From Beroe forskalii (Eukaryota > Ctenophora > Nuda > Beroida > Beroidae), in contig WFMF01000340.1 of NCBI GenBank assembly GCA_011033025.1, positions 62,001 through 126,000 of the forward strand: a stretch of 64,000 nucleotides of DNA, written 5' to 3'. Position numbers and translations under genes: made by a program. Under the pieces are notes generated by a model. The model ran no database searches. It was not told the DNA's origin and saw nothing but the letters and a program-made list of their open reading frames with translations. Of the stretch, positions 11,701 through 21,736 are shown piece after piece; within the stretch, counting starts at the first letter, position 1; each line of letters starts with the position of its first letter.

Positions 11701-14700
11701 AGTAGAAGCGAAAAAGCAGGTAACTCGGTAATCTGCCGATGCACACCTGGGGCACAACTCGGGCACACTTCGGGCACAAGACACACCTGGGGCACATTTG
11801 AGCACAACCACCTGGGGCACACCTCGGGCACACCGAAGTGTGCCCGAGATGTGCCCCAGGTGTGCATCGGCAGATTACCGAGTTACCAAAAAGCCTATTT
11901 GCGCAACCTATATCCGATGATGGCGCGAAGCAGACTAATCCTCAATTTCAAATTTCCATCATTTACCTCAATGCGGTATTATATTCTAACCTGTTTGTTA
12001 GCCCCCAGTTGGAGATGAGGGGGAAGGTTGATGCGGGGGTCCACGAGCCTAGGATCGATTATCCTGGGGTCAGTGTTTTGCAGTCTTGGGTCCCTGAGAA
12101 TGTGTTCTGGGACGGGGTGTCTGGGGGTCATGACAGGTCCAGGATGGGGTAACATGGGACCCGGGGGAGGGAGGTGATGCTCTGATCGGTGTAACATCTC
12201 ACGGAGATCTCTTGGCATTGACTGGGCTGCCAGGAACTCCTGCTGCTGTCTTGCCAGCGCCTCTCTGGGAAGAGTCGAGGAGTTTAGGGAGTTGATTTCT
12301 ACGAGTTTAGGGAGTGGAGTTCTAGGAGTTTAGGAAGCGGATTTCTAGGAGTTTCAAAACGAGTGAGGGTGACAGAGGAGGGTAGATGTCGGTTTACAAC
12401 TGTGAACCTCTTTCCTCCGATATCTAACTACTCACGATTTGATGTGGTTCTTATCGTTCTGTAGCAGCTGTTTGATAACCGGGTCATCAAATGGTGGTCT
12501 GATGTTCCTGGAGTCGGGAAGGAAGTGAGGACCCGGCATCTGGGTACCAGCTTGGGGTTGGGGAGGGGGAGGAGGAGCGGCTCCTGGGGCGGAGAGTCCC
12601 GGAATCATGCCCCCTGCCTCCGAACTGAAGTAATGAATGATTGCTCAAAGTGGGAAACATATTGTTTCATGTCAAATGAATGAATCGAAACAAAGAAATA
12701 TTTCAACTTTTCAATTCATCTGAACTCAGCACGGCTCTCAGTAATGATTTATGATATTTTTCTTCATAGCTAGAGTATAACTAGAGACAAACTAACCCAG
12801 AAGAGATGGATTCATTAACTCCAAGCATCGCTTTTAAGTTACTGGTAGCCATGTTTTCTCCGAAGTGTACGTCAGCCGCGAACGATGCTGCAAATAGGCA
12901 CAGTTATGAGCTTTGTTGTCTAATAATAAATAGCACAACCCAACACCTTCACCTTGAAACAACTAAAACAGGATGTATTCTAAAGGTTTTATAGTAAAAC
13001 TACAACTTATCGCAATACAGGAAGTTCCAATATTTCTGCTTACCTGGTCCCTCATTAGTTGGAGCAATAGGGGAGCCTTCAGGCCTCTGAGGACCTTGTG
13101 CTGCGTTGGGGAAATCCTTGGGACTGCTGGAGTTGTTGGCACCAGCCCAAAACTCCATCTGCAGTCCCCTTGTGTTGGGAAGATTTATACTCTTCTCTGC
13201 TTCCAATAAATCCTGCAAAGATTTCCTATAATATGTCATATTTACTCAAAGTCAACAGAGAAATACGACATTAAACGCATTGCGGACAAAATTGCTAAAA
13301 ACACTGCTAAAAACTCAATTTACAAATTTAGGTTATGAAGCAATGTTATTAAATCTTTTACACACCTTGCCTTCCTCGACAAATGCATGGGGATCGAGTA
13401 AAGCTTCCACGTTAAACTTGGGATGAGTTGGATCCCAGTCCTCTTGGAGACCAGTGCTGTAGCTACTTTCATTTGCATCTGAAACAGTATATCCTGGTTA
13501 TGACTAGGAGGTTGTGTATTGTAGAACAGAGTACTATTTTCAACTGGCTTGAAGTCTAGGGTCAATGAGTTTTCGTGGACATTTTTATTTTTAAATGGTC
13601 GTAAAGTTGCCTTTCCTTTTCGGTTTTTATCCTTTATCTTCTGAAAATAACTTGACCCACCCCCACAATTTATCTCTCAAGGACACTCACTTATCCGGCA
13701 CAGTTGACTGAACCTGGATAGATCTATTGACACTTACATTGGTTGTTCGTCAGGGTCATCTCAGGGTTCCCTAACGGATCCAAAGACAGTTCGTCTTCTC
13801 GAACTTTGGCATTGGTCTCAAACTCGTCTGTTTGGGGAACGGCTTCTGTCGAATGGAGTTTATCATCATCTGAAATGATAGCGTGAAGGTTAGATTTGCA
13901 AATAGGATGTGGATAAGACTACTATCTGGACTGTTAGACGCAAGAGGACTACAGAACGTCGGTTAGACGCAAGAGGACTAGAACGTCAAATTAACAAATG
14001 GAATGGGATAGAATAAATAAAATACAAAAACATGCGCGCATTGAGACCGCTCACAATAAGAACATTTCGTTGAAGGAAGGCAAAATTCTGCTAGTACAAA
14101 AAGTAAATGCCGCATTTTTGTCCCACTAAAGTACCATGTTATTTGGTTTATCAATTTTCCGATCAACGTATATAAGAACCCTTGGCAATGGAATTGTATA
14201 ATTTAATACCAGTGCGATAAAATAAAATCCATTTGGCAAGGACAAGATGCCTTAAAATAGACTACACAGAATTATCAAAAACAGGAAATTCTGTGGTAAA
14301 TACAGGTTGTGGGCCTGCTCTGGCCTCATTCTATTTTGACGATAATCCGTGATAAATTATTCGCGTTATCTCATGATTCTTGTTACTGCTACCAATACTG
14401 TGCGATGAATCCAGGCCATGCAAATACGCTGAAATCACGGAATAATTTGTTTAGAGCAAATCTCATCTGCATGCAAGCGAAAAAGGGCAATATTTAAACG
14501 ATCGTGACACGAGACTTGCGATTACGCCCGTTTATCAGGCACTCACTCATACATCGTCATAACACAGAAGTCAAGGATCAACGTTAGACTTGGCAAAATT
14601 GAGGCGAATATTTTGTATATTTTTCCAAATGCACGAAAGCAACGATGTGAATTTCAACCCTTGATAAATTTCAAGTAGCTTTTGTAGGAAACGAAAAACG

Positions 14701-17700
14701 CTTAAAATAGACGTACCCTCAAAGCCTTTGAGCTCAATAGTGTCCAATCGAGAAGTGGGTCCTGAAGTGAACCATTCGGGTTCATCATCGCCACTCCTCT
14801 CACTATTCCGACGAGGGGGGTTGTTCCAGTTCTTCTTACCCCTTTCCAACGATCCGTTCTGAAGAAAAAACTGGTTTAGGGGCGGCCCCGTTAATTAAAA
14901 TATCCAATGGAAATTATTCTAGAGGAATCTTTTCTACGCATACTCAATGATGTAAGTTACTGAGGGGAAATGTAGAATGGGCCCCAATCCCTATCTAGCA
15001 TCAATAATAATAGTCCAGTATTAGCATCAGCATGGTTACTACTGACTACCAAATATTATAGCTAATTAATCCAGCTGCAAGTGAAACTTGGAAGTGTTAT
15101 GGACAATGATATCAATAGAACTTCTGTCTAACCCATTTTTATCATCCACCATGAAAACTTGGACGAACATTAATATGATTTCAACCTGGCTAGAATCTCC
15201 TTTCTTGACTGCCAAATATTACAGCGCCAGGCAAAATCCAGCAGGTTTTTGCCTGCCAGTGCACATACTCCAAGGGTTGAAGGTGGTGTCGAGGAAAACC
15301 CAATATTAATTAGCACACCTGGCTCTTTGTTAAAAAGGAGAGCACTATGCGAATTCGGTCTGAGAGCTATTAGGATATTAGAGAGGTACTAATGCCCGTC
15401 TAGTGTACTGTATACAACATACATTGCTTTCTTCTCACGTGTTGTCCTGTGTCCAATGTACAGGGTACTATCCCATGTACATTGTGCTGTGACTCCTGTC
15501 CCATGTACACTGTACAGTGCCTCAAGTCCAATGTACTGTAAAGTGTACATTGTACAGTCCCAAGTGTGTCCCTTGTACAAGGATCAGGTAAAATATACAA
15601 AATCTTCCACAAACTTTCGCCACACTCTTAGAACATTTCCATTAGACAGAGGGTATAAATGCAACTTATGTCGTAGTATTAATGGGTGTCTAACATGGGT
15701 GAACTAAGTGTAGCTGTACGGCATGTTTTACAAGTAATCGAAACTGAAGGGCTCCGTACAAGACGTATGTGATTATACAGATAAGATTGAGATTATAAAG
15801 GTGTCGTGCAGTAAGAAACAGCTCACCAATGCAAGGTGTAAGATGTACTGGATGAACATCTTGTTGCTACATTAATTGCATAATATCATAAGTTGCTATA
15901 AAATCATAATAATATTACAACTTTATAGTTTATTAGTATGTTCTATCCTTCTATCCCTTGAACGTAATCCTGAGGGCAGAGGGAACCATTATAGGAAACC
16001 ATTATATTTACCAATTAGCATACTATATTTAGCATACTATATAATGACATAATGGCGTTATGTACGGTCATATGGTACGCTTGAAGCCACGTATATTCTA
16101 TTTAAAGCGATTGTGAAATAACTGAAAGTGGATGGCTGGTGGAGATCGACAGGAAGAGCAGACGGTTATGGGTTCAAGCCCCACCCATTTTCAGTTCACT
16201 CGAGCGTGATTGTGTGACTGCAAGCAGGCACATATCATACTTTGGTAGATAAAACTCACGGAGTTGGAGTATTTAGTGTCTTTATGTGCCTTGTACTCCG
16301 GCTTGAAGTCTGTCGAGTATTCGGACTGTCGTATCCACGTTTCCTCTTCTTCTTCCTTGCAAGATGGGACATTGTCAGCATATCAAACACATTGTAAGAT
16401 ACTAAAGATAATAAGATATTACCTAGATCTGGAGCACGAAAATAAGCGTTTCAAAAACACTGGCATAGTACTTGAAGCTTTTTTAAGTGCGGAGCTTTTG
16501 AGTGCGAAATTTGAGGATTTATTTCTCAGCAGCTTTTGAAATAAATTGAGGTAATACTTGAGGTAAATATATTCTCAGACATAGATATTCAAAATTAAAT
16601 TGCGTTATGGAATGTGAGAACATGTTATGGATAAGCTGATGCTATGGAGAGTATCGACATAACAGTTGTGTTATTAAATGCTAAATTACTACCGTTAAAT
16701 ATTTAAGATACTTATGTATCCGTTATTAGTAATGGCTCTATGTCCTAGGATAAAGTAGTGGTATTGTTGGCTCATTGAAGACACAGGAGCCAACATTGGA
16801 TAATAATGGGTCTCTTTATTCTTTAATTGAGCATTGATTATGACTGACATCATATTCATTGTTGTGTTATGTCCCGATGTGCACTGAATCTCAGTTAACC
16901 TCCCTGACTGCGGCTGAGACGGGTCCGCAGTACACAATTTACTGTCGGAACTACTGTCGGAACTACCGGCCTAGGTGAAGCATTTCTAGGATTGACTCAG
17001 TCAGAGCGGCTTTGAATTCATTAGTGAAAGCAGTACGAGAAATTTCAGTAGGATCGACTCACCTTGCCCGGAGCCTCTCTACTCTTCTCTCTGTTCTCAT
17101 GAAGGTCCCTGATAGCCTTCCTGATCTGTTCCCTGTTACCCGAGTAGTTGCCGTTTATCTTCTGAAGGTGCTTCTCTCGGTCAGGGTCTCGAGATCGCTC
17201 GCTGTTCTTGTCGAACTTATTCTTAGGTAAGAGTCCGTTAAGTCGCTTGGTATTAGTGGTGTTGTTAGTTGTGGTGGCGTTGGTGCAGGGGGTGTCTGAA
17301 GGAGGGGGTACTTTGGTGCCTGCACACCCATTACCAAAGCTCATTCTCTGCGGAGACAGAATCACTTCCACATCCTTCGTATCGGCTGCGTTTGAGCGGG
17401 TTCGCTTCCTGAATTCCAGGGTCCCGACAGCAACCGCTGTTTCTACCTCACCCTGCGGTTGTCCAGAGTGCCAGGCCATTGGATCCCAACGGCCTTCTCT
17501 GAAGGGGAATTAACATGACTGAAAGCCCCGATGACAATTTTAAATGGAAATTTTACCTCTCATTGATATCTTATTCTAGTTTAACCAAGGAAAATTAATA
17601 TACATTTTTACATTGCAGTAAGCACTGACCTGTCATATATTGCATTCAAACAAAAGGGCCGAAGGAGGGCTAGATCTGTTTTTTCGAGAATCAACATTTC

Positions 17701-18047
17701 TTCTCTGGAATACTGAAGTTTGGCACTTGACACTTTCTTGACTTCTTCATTACTATCATCATTATCAGTGGAATCAACCTTTATATCTGAGATGCCTGTG
17801 ATATTGTGATAATTACTTTTTGAGTCTATAAAAAAGAGGTCCAGTTCACTCTTGCAGTTGCATTGATATTCTACAGTAGAAGTATCACAAAAATTTTTTT
17901 GTTTGTTTTTACAGGAACGAAAACATTCGAGAAGCTGATTAGAAAGTAAGAAACAACTGCTTGAAATATAACAGTACATTTACCTTTTGTGACATCACCC
18001 AACTGAATACTCCTACTTTCTTCTACTGCTTTGCTCATTTCAACCAT
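5740..18047 (-). CDS. EIF4ENIF1: eIF4E transporter (4E-T) orthologue, 18 coding exons
   Basis: 4E-T binds eIF4E, carries it to the nucleus and P-bodies, and represses or stabilises mRNA with DDX6, LSM14 and PATL1. Coding exons in transcript order: 18047-17984, 17795-17630, 17498-17063, 14858-14717, 13869-13738, 13478-13366, 13212-13044, 12887-12797, 12624-12436, 12264-11991, 11665-11537, 11299-11183, 10844-10773, 8575-8388, 8213-8015, 7835-7626, 6080-5964, 5775-5740. Phases agree at every junction, giving about 947 aa (human 985). Near residue 50, YSREEML matches the eIF4E-binding YX4L-phi site. Spliced REGRWDPMAWHSG matches human DSDGVWDPEKWH. DVEVILSPQRMSFGNGC and DDEPEWFTSGPTS followed by DTIELKGFEDDDK match the human Cup-homology, DDX6-binding region. 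The rest is Pro/Met/Asn-rich and low complexity. All introns are GT-AG except the one after exon 13, which reads GC-AG. The start at 18047 is the first in-frame ATG of exon 1; a further upstream exon cannot be excluded. Orthology is secure; the first exon and exon 2 acceptor (a 9-nt alternative exists) are less so. Confidence 0.92.
6081..7450 (-). repeat. Minisatellite of repeated splice-acceptor units in EIF4ENIF1 intron
   Basis: About 35 tandem units of roughly 39 bp alternate between two variants, one with AAAAGAAGTTAGGAGACT and one with AAGCGGAATCAGGGGACT. The working period is therefore about 78 bp. On the gene's strand every unit reads ACCCACCTCTCCCCTCAG, a pyrimidine tract plus CAG. 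The array starts exactly at the true acceptor of the penultimate coding exon (first base 6080), whose own acceptor is TTCTCCCCTCAG. Exon starts from other units would meet a TAA within a few codons. Confidence 0.9.
8868..9022. repeat. Imperfect inverted repeat in intron
   Basis: Arms at about 8868-8900 and 8976-9022 share GAAATTTCC and GGTGGTGACA-like blocks in inverse orientation. It is probably an old hairpin MITE in the EIF4ENIF1 intron; the ends are imprecise. Confidence 0.4.
9777..10580. mobile_element. Non-autonomous hAT-like DNA element, 804 bp
   Basis: Terminal inverted repeats CATAGCTTCCGA begin at 9777 and end at 10580. They are flanked by the 8-bp direct repeat GTCCCTCT at 9769-9776 and 10581-10588, the duplication size of hAT transposons. 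Subterminal regions carry many GAGGGCAAA words. The interior has four tandem units and two long T runs (about 9887-9906 and 10399-10432). No transposase frame exists. It sits in the EIF4ENIF1 intron between coding exons 13 and 14. The hAT assignment rests on the duplication length and is moderate. Confidence 0.7.
9945..10385 (+). repeat. Four ~105-bp tandem units inside the hAT-like element
   Basis: The unit starts TTAGGTGTATTTTCACA and contains GGGTGTATTTCAGGAAC. Copies start near 9950, 10053, 10158 and 10262; the last is the most diverged. Confidence 0.8.
10975..11158. repeat. Simple tandem repeats in intron
   Basis: About four copies of a 16-bp unit, TTTTTAATATATTATG, occupy about 10975-11032. 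A second block at about 11081-11158 is built from ACAGACAGG and GAGTACAGAC words. Both lie in the intron between coding exons 12 and 13 of EIF4ENIF1. Confidence 0.75.
11719..11887. mobile_element. Hairpin MITE in intron
   Basis: Inverted ends start GGTAACTCGGTAATCTGCC at 11719 and close with the complement at 11887. Arms are at least 38 bp, and the middle is made of repeated CACCTGGGGCACA and CTCGGGCACA words. AAAAAGC occurs just outside both ends (11711-11717 and 11888-11894), a possible 7-bp target duplication. It lies between coding exons 10 and 11 of EIF4ENIF1. Confidence 0.65.
13915..13985. repeat. Short tandem duplication in intron
   Basis: TTAGACGCAAGAGGACTA occurs twice about 36 bp apart, each followed by AGAACGTC. 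A minor duplication in an EIF4ENIF1 intron. Confidence 0.7.
15456..15590. repeat. GTACA-rich imperfect repeat in intron
   Basis: Words such as CCCATGTACA, TGTACAGT and CCAATGTAC recur with their complements. This gives open frames on both strands that are not genes. It lies in the 2.2-kb intron between coding exons 3 and 4 of EIF4ENIF1. Confidence 0.6.
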
Positions 18048-18089
18048 TGCTGCCTCAAATTTGATTGTATTAATCTTTTGATGCCTCAA

Positions 18090-18365
18090 CTTAGTGGTTA
18101 CAGGGTGGAGTGTTGTCTGGGTTGAGTGGTTTCAAGGTTAAGTGGTAATTGGTATCATAACAAAGTAGATTCTGGGTTAAGTGGTGTCAGGGTAAGGTGT
18201 CAGATAAAAGTGGTTTTGGGGTAATGTGGTGTCAGGGCAAAGTGGTGTCAGGGAAAACTGTTGTCAGGGCTTATTGGTTTCTGGGTAAAGTGGTGTCAGG
18301 GTTAAGTGATGCCATTTTAAAGTGGTGCCAGGGAAAGGTGAAGTTGTAGAAATGTGATGTTGGGG
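18090..18365. repeat. Degenerate ~20-bp minisatellite upstream of EIF4ENIF1
   Basis: Variants of GTGGTGTCAGGGTTAA recur about a dozen times immediately upstream of the first recognised coding exon. They occupy the place where the promoter or 5' UTR is expected. No core promoter element can be picked out. Confidence 0.65.
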
Positions 18366-18368
18366 TTA

Positions 18369-19196
18369 AGGGGGCCGGAGGGGGTCTTATGTCGATTTTC
18401 GGTTTTTTGTTGTTTCTGATACCTGGCTGAATGCCAGCTACTAGTAGGTTTTTACTGCATCAAAGAATATTGTTCCTAGCCAAAGTTATGAATTTTTCAA
18501 ATCGCGATTTCGCCTGTGATTACAGTGCCAAAAATCAACTTTAAAATCTATCTTCTCCTACAGTTTTTGAGGAAAACCCTTGAAACTTGGTTGTTAAATG
18601 TTCTAGGGCATTAAACAAAACTTTTGATCGGTCAGATTTTTTATTTAGGTCTCAGAAGTGAAAATATGGGCTTTTGAAATTTGAAAATCGTCATTTTTGA
18701 CCATTTTTTTGGACAGGGGCCAACTTTGAAAATTCATATTTTTACTTCTGAGGCCTAAATCAAAAATCTGACTGATCATAAGTTTTTTTTATGTCCTAGA
18801 ACATAACTACCAAGTTTCAAGGGTTTTCCTCAAAAACTGTAGGAGGAGATAGATTTTAAAGTTAATTTTCAGCAAATCAGGTCGAACGTTTGCGCACGCC
18901 CTGTAAGGGATCGTTCACATATTACGTAATCAATTTTTGGCCGATTTTTACCCCCCTCCCCCTCGTAATCAAGTTTACAGTAGTTGTATTTGTTACAATA
19001 ACATGTTACATAATCATTTGGAAACCCCCTCCCTCCCCCTAGGTGATTACGTAATATGTGAACGATCCCTAATTACAGGCAAAATCGCGATTTGAAAAAT
19101 TCATAACTTTGGCTAGGAACATTATTTTTTGAAGCGGTTCAGCTTTATCAGAAACAACAAAAAACAGGAAATCGACATCAGACCCCCCGGCCCCCT
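18369..19196. mobile_element. Long inverted-repeat element with TA duplication
   Basis: Ends AGGGGGCCGG and CCGGCCCCCT are flanked by TA at 18367-18368 and 19197-19198. Each arm is over 300 bp, for example CTCAGAAGTGAAAATATGG near 18650 against its complement near 18740, with a short centre near 18700. The right arm is broken by the MITE at 18907-19069. There is no coding capacity. The TA duplication fits a Tc1/mariner-type foldback element. A diverged partial copy lies at 20355-20720. Confidence 0.75.
18907..19069. mobile_element. Harbinger/ISL2EU-like MITE, 163 bp
   Basis: Terminal inverted repeats begin GGGATCGTTCACATATTACG and close with the complement at 19069. They are about 26 bp long and near perfect. 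TAA flanks both ends (18904-18906 and 19070-19072). The three-base duplication suits PIF/Harbinger; the GGGATCGTTC start also resembles ISL2EU elements as I remember them. It is inserted in the right arm of the surrounding long inverted repeat and is therefore younger than it. Confidence 0.8.
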
Positions 19197-19788
19197 TATA
19201 AAGTGCTTAATTGGTGTCAAGAAAGTGCTCTTAAATTATCAGTATTATCAGTCAGATTTTATCGCCCATTACTAATCATTATTTTTCACGTTGTATTGGT
19301 GATAACTTATGGCCAATAATATTAGTTGCAAACCCTATATGACCAGTTCCTCCTGTTAGTTAACATGACAAAGTGGGTTTTCAGTGGGGGAGTGTCAGTG
19401 ACAGTTTTGTCAGGAAAGTCCTAAATAACTTGACATACTTACATACTAGATATTTTACAACTGTGTTGAGTTGTGTTATGCAACTTAACACAACAGTCAT
19501 TTACTGTTGAGTAGAGTAATCTCTAACAACCAGTGCAATCCCTATAAACCCCAAAAATCCCCATTTGCCTTTTTGAAAAAATATATATATCCACTTTTGA
19601 TATTCACTTGATTGTGATAATTGTGTTATTCTTGCAATCCTAGCTCAATTTTAAAGCCTATTTTTAACTTAGAACTTCTAAGCTAAAGATAGGCTTTAAA
19701 ATTGGCTTCTAAGTTAGAAGCAAAGAAAGTAAGAAAAGTAGCCAGTCTGGAAGAACACTGTCTTTCCTTTGGCTGATGTGAGGCAGAC

Positions 19789-19872
19789 TCACCCTAACCA
19801 TAACCATAACACTACCTGTTGCCCTAACCATAACCCTTACACTTGCCCTGACCCTAACCATCATCCCAACCC
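19789..19872 (+). repeat. Degenerate telomere-like CCCTAACC tract
   Basis: CCCTAACCATAACC-like words are interspersed with TTACACTTGCC. It is too irregular for a true telomere; an interstitial telomere-like or simple repeat is likely. Confidence 0.6.
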
Positions 19873-19984
19873 TAATACTTCCCTGATTAGGTTCTCCATA
19901 GGTCCATTTAAGGGAGGCCACCTTAGGTCTGCATTAGTAAAGTCAGCCTTCCTCCAGACTGCTGACAAGTAAATTAAGTAAGGC

Positions 19985-20340
19985 CAAACATTTCTGCAAA
20001 AATGGTACCATTTCAAAAAAGGGTCAAAAATCATCAACTTAAATGGTACTGTTTCAGAAAAGGGCTATAAATCTTTAACAAAAATGGTACCATTCCCCCC
20101 CCTCTCCCCATTTTAGAAAAAGGACTAAAATCAATTGAAAGATGCTATCATTTCAAAATGGTACCATTTCAAAAAGGTGCTAAAATTGGAAACAAATATT
20201 ACCAGTTTAGAAACAAGGCCAGAAATTGTTATCTTTGGGATACAAATACAGTTGTCTTTGTACAATCAAGCCACAAAAGGCTGAGTCAAGCAACAAAAGG
20301 CCAAAAATTATTGACAAATATGGCACTATAATTTCAAAGG
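19985..20340 (+). repeat. GGTACCATTTCA minisatellite, first block
   Basis: Units of about 40-45 bp carry AATGGTACCATTTCA and AAAAGGGTCAAAAATC with strong drift. A second block lies at 21590-21730, next to the 3' end of a LINE copy. Confidence 0.6.
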
Positions 20341-20354
20341 ATATAGATAAATAA

Positions 20355-20720
20355 TAAAATGGCATTGCTTCTAGCCAAAGTTATGAATTGCATGTTTACC
20401 TGTAATTACAGTATGCACATGAAAATAAACTATAAATGTATCTCCTCTTACAGTTTTTGAGTAAATCCTTGAAACATGACAGTTATTTTCTAGGGTAGGT
20501 GTGTTCAATGAAATGCCAAATTAAATTTTTGTTTTATTCTGAAAAATTTTTGTTTTATTCTGAACTTATAATCAAGCAGATTTTTGGAAATATGGTCCCC
20601 AAAGTTGGCTCCTGTCCCAAAAATATTCAAAAATGACAATATTCATATTGGAGGGGAGCAAATTTTCAAAAGCCATGAGGCTTCAATGAAAAATTGGTGG
20701 GATTAAAAGTTTTAGTGTAT
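20355..20720. mobile_element. Diverged partial copy of the 18369-19196 element
   Basis: It shares TAGCCAAAGTTATGAATT, TCTCCTCTTACAGTTTTTGA and GTTGGCTCCTGTCC-like blocks with the long inverted repeat at 18369-19196, in the same order. It is interrupted by GTGTGTTCAATGAAATGC, a block also present at 61624. It is much older than the first copy. Confidence 0.65.
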
Positions 20721-20729
20721 GCCCTAGAA

Positions 20730-20825
20730 ACAAGAATTGCACCTGCGGGCTTAATTCTTCAATTCTTGTCTGTGGGATGCTCCCACATGCAGGCACTTGA
20801 TTTCCCTCCCCCAGTGCTTGATGTA
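20730..20825. repeat. Dispersed repeat, copy 1
   Basis: It begins AAGAATTGCACCTGCGGG and ends GCAGGCACTTGATTTCC. The same arrangement with drift is found at 27148-27240. CCTGC near the start and GCAGG near the end make the ends inverted. Family unknown. Confidence 0.55.
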
Positions 20826-21244
20826 ACCTTAGCATCATTCTAATAATAAGATATTATAATTTAGACTTTTATATTATAGTGGCACATCAACTTATTTCAA
20901 TGCACAGCTGTGCCATGACAGGCACTCCTTGTAGGAGTATAAATATTGCACCAATGCTGCGCATGACCACCGAGAACACGTATTGGCACGTGCCATTTCT
21001 TCTAAAATTCTTGCGAGTGAGTGCATTGTTGTAATCAGTTTGTTGTAGATTTTGCACCATTTCATTGAATTGGTTTATGTTTTGCATCGGATTGTGTAAC
21101 CGTTTATTCATGCGCTGTATTTTCTTGAGTGTTGATATCACTTGACTGTTGATGTCACTTTTCAATTGCACACTAGGGCATACACTAAAACTTTTAATTG
21201 TTAGGGAGGGAAAAATACATTTCATGTTGTGCTGTAAAAAAATT

Positions 21245-21365
21245 GAATTGAACATAATCGAATTGAACATAACTTCCACTTGAACATAACATCCAATTGA
21301 ACATAACTACCAATTGAGCATAACTACCAATTGAACATAACTACCAATTGAACATATCTACCAAG
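21245..21365 (+). repeat. Tandem AACATAACTACCAATTG repeat
   Basis: About six imperfect copies of a 17-19-bp unit. Confidence 0.8.
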
Positions 21366-21494
21366 TTTTAAGGTTTTTTCAGAACACTGTTCAAAGATAA
21401 GCTAAAAAAGTATGATGCATGGTTGGTGCATGGACTAGAAATGGTTAGTACCCAATCAAATTATATTATCATGAATTATATTATCATTGAATGG

Positions 21495-21735
21495 CCAAGT
21501 CAGACGTTGTCTACCCCCAGACTCTTCAAGTCTGAGTGCACATGAGTGTCCAGAGGGGGCCAGGCAATACCTCGCAAGAATGGCCACAACAAAGTCCTCA
21601 ACTAAAAGTACCACTTCAGAAAAAGGTCGAAAATCCTCAACAATAAGGTACCTTTTCAGAAAGGACCAAAATCCTCTACAGAGTCGAAAATCCTCAATAG
21701 TAAAATTGTTTCAGGAAAAGGTCGAGAATCCACAG
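21495..21735 (+). repeat. GC-module remnant and GTCGAAAATCCTCAA minisatellite
   Basis: About 21500-21575 resembles part of the CpG island at 2600-2680, sharing CAGACGTTGTC and AGGGGGCCAGGCAA. It is followed by drifting units with TTTCAGAAAAAGGTCGAAAATCC-type words (21590-21730), related to the block at 19985-20340. Confidence 0.55.
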
Positions 21736-21736
21736 T

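Noticed and set aside
16125-16200. tRNA gene or tRNA-derived SINE head (B-box-like GGTTCAAGCCC at about 16173)
   Set aside because: The A-box region is poor, no cloverleaf closes, and no repeated copy is visible in the window.
19789-19872. Internal telomere
   Set aside because: CCCTAACC words are too irregular and too few; a simple repeat explains them.
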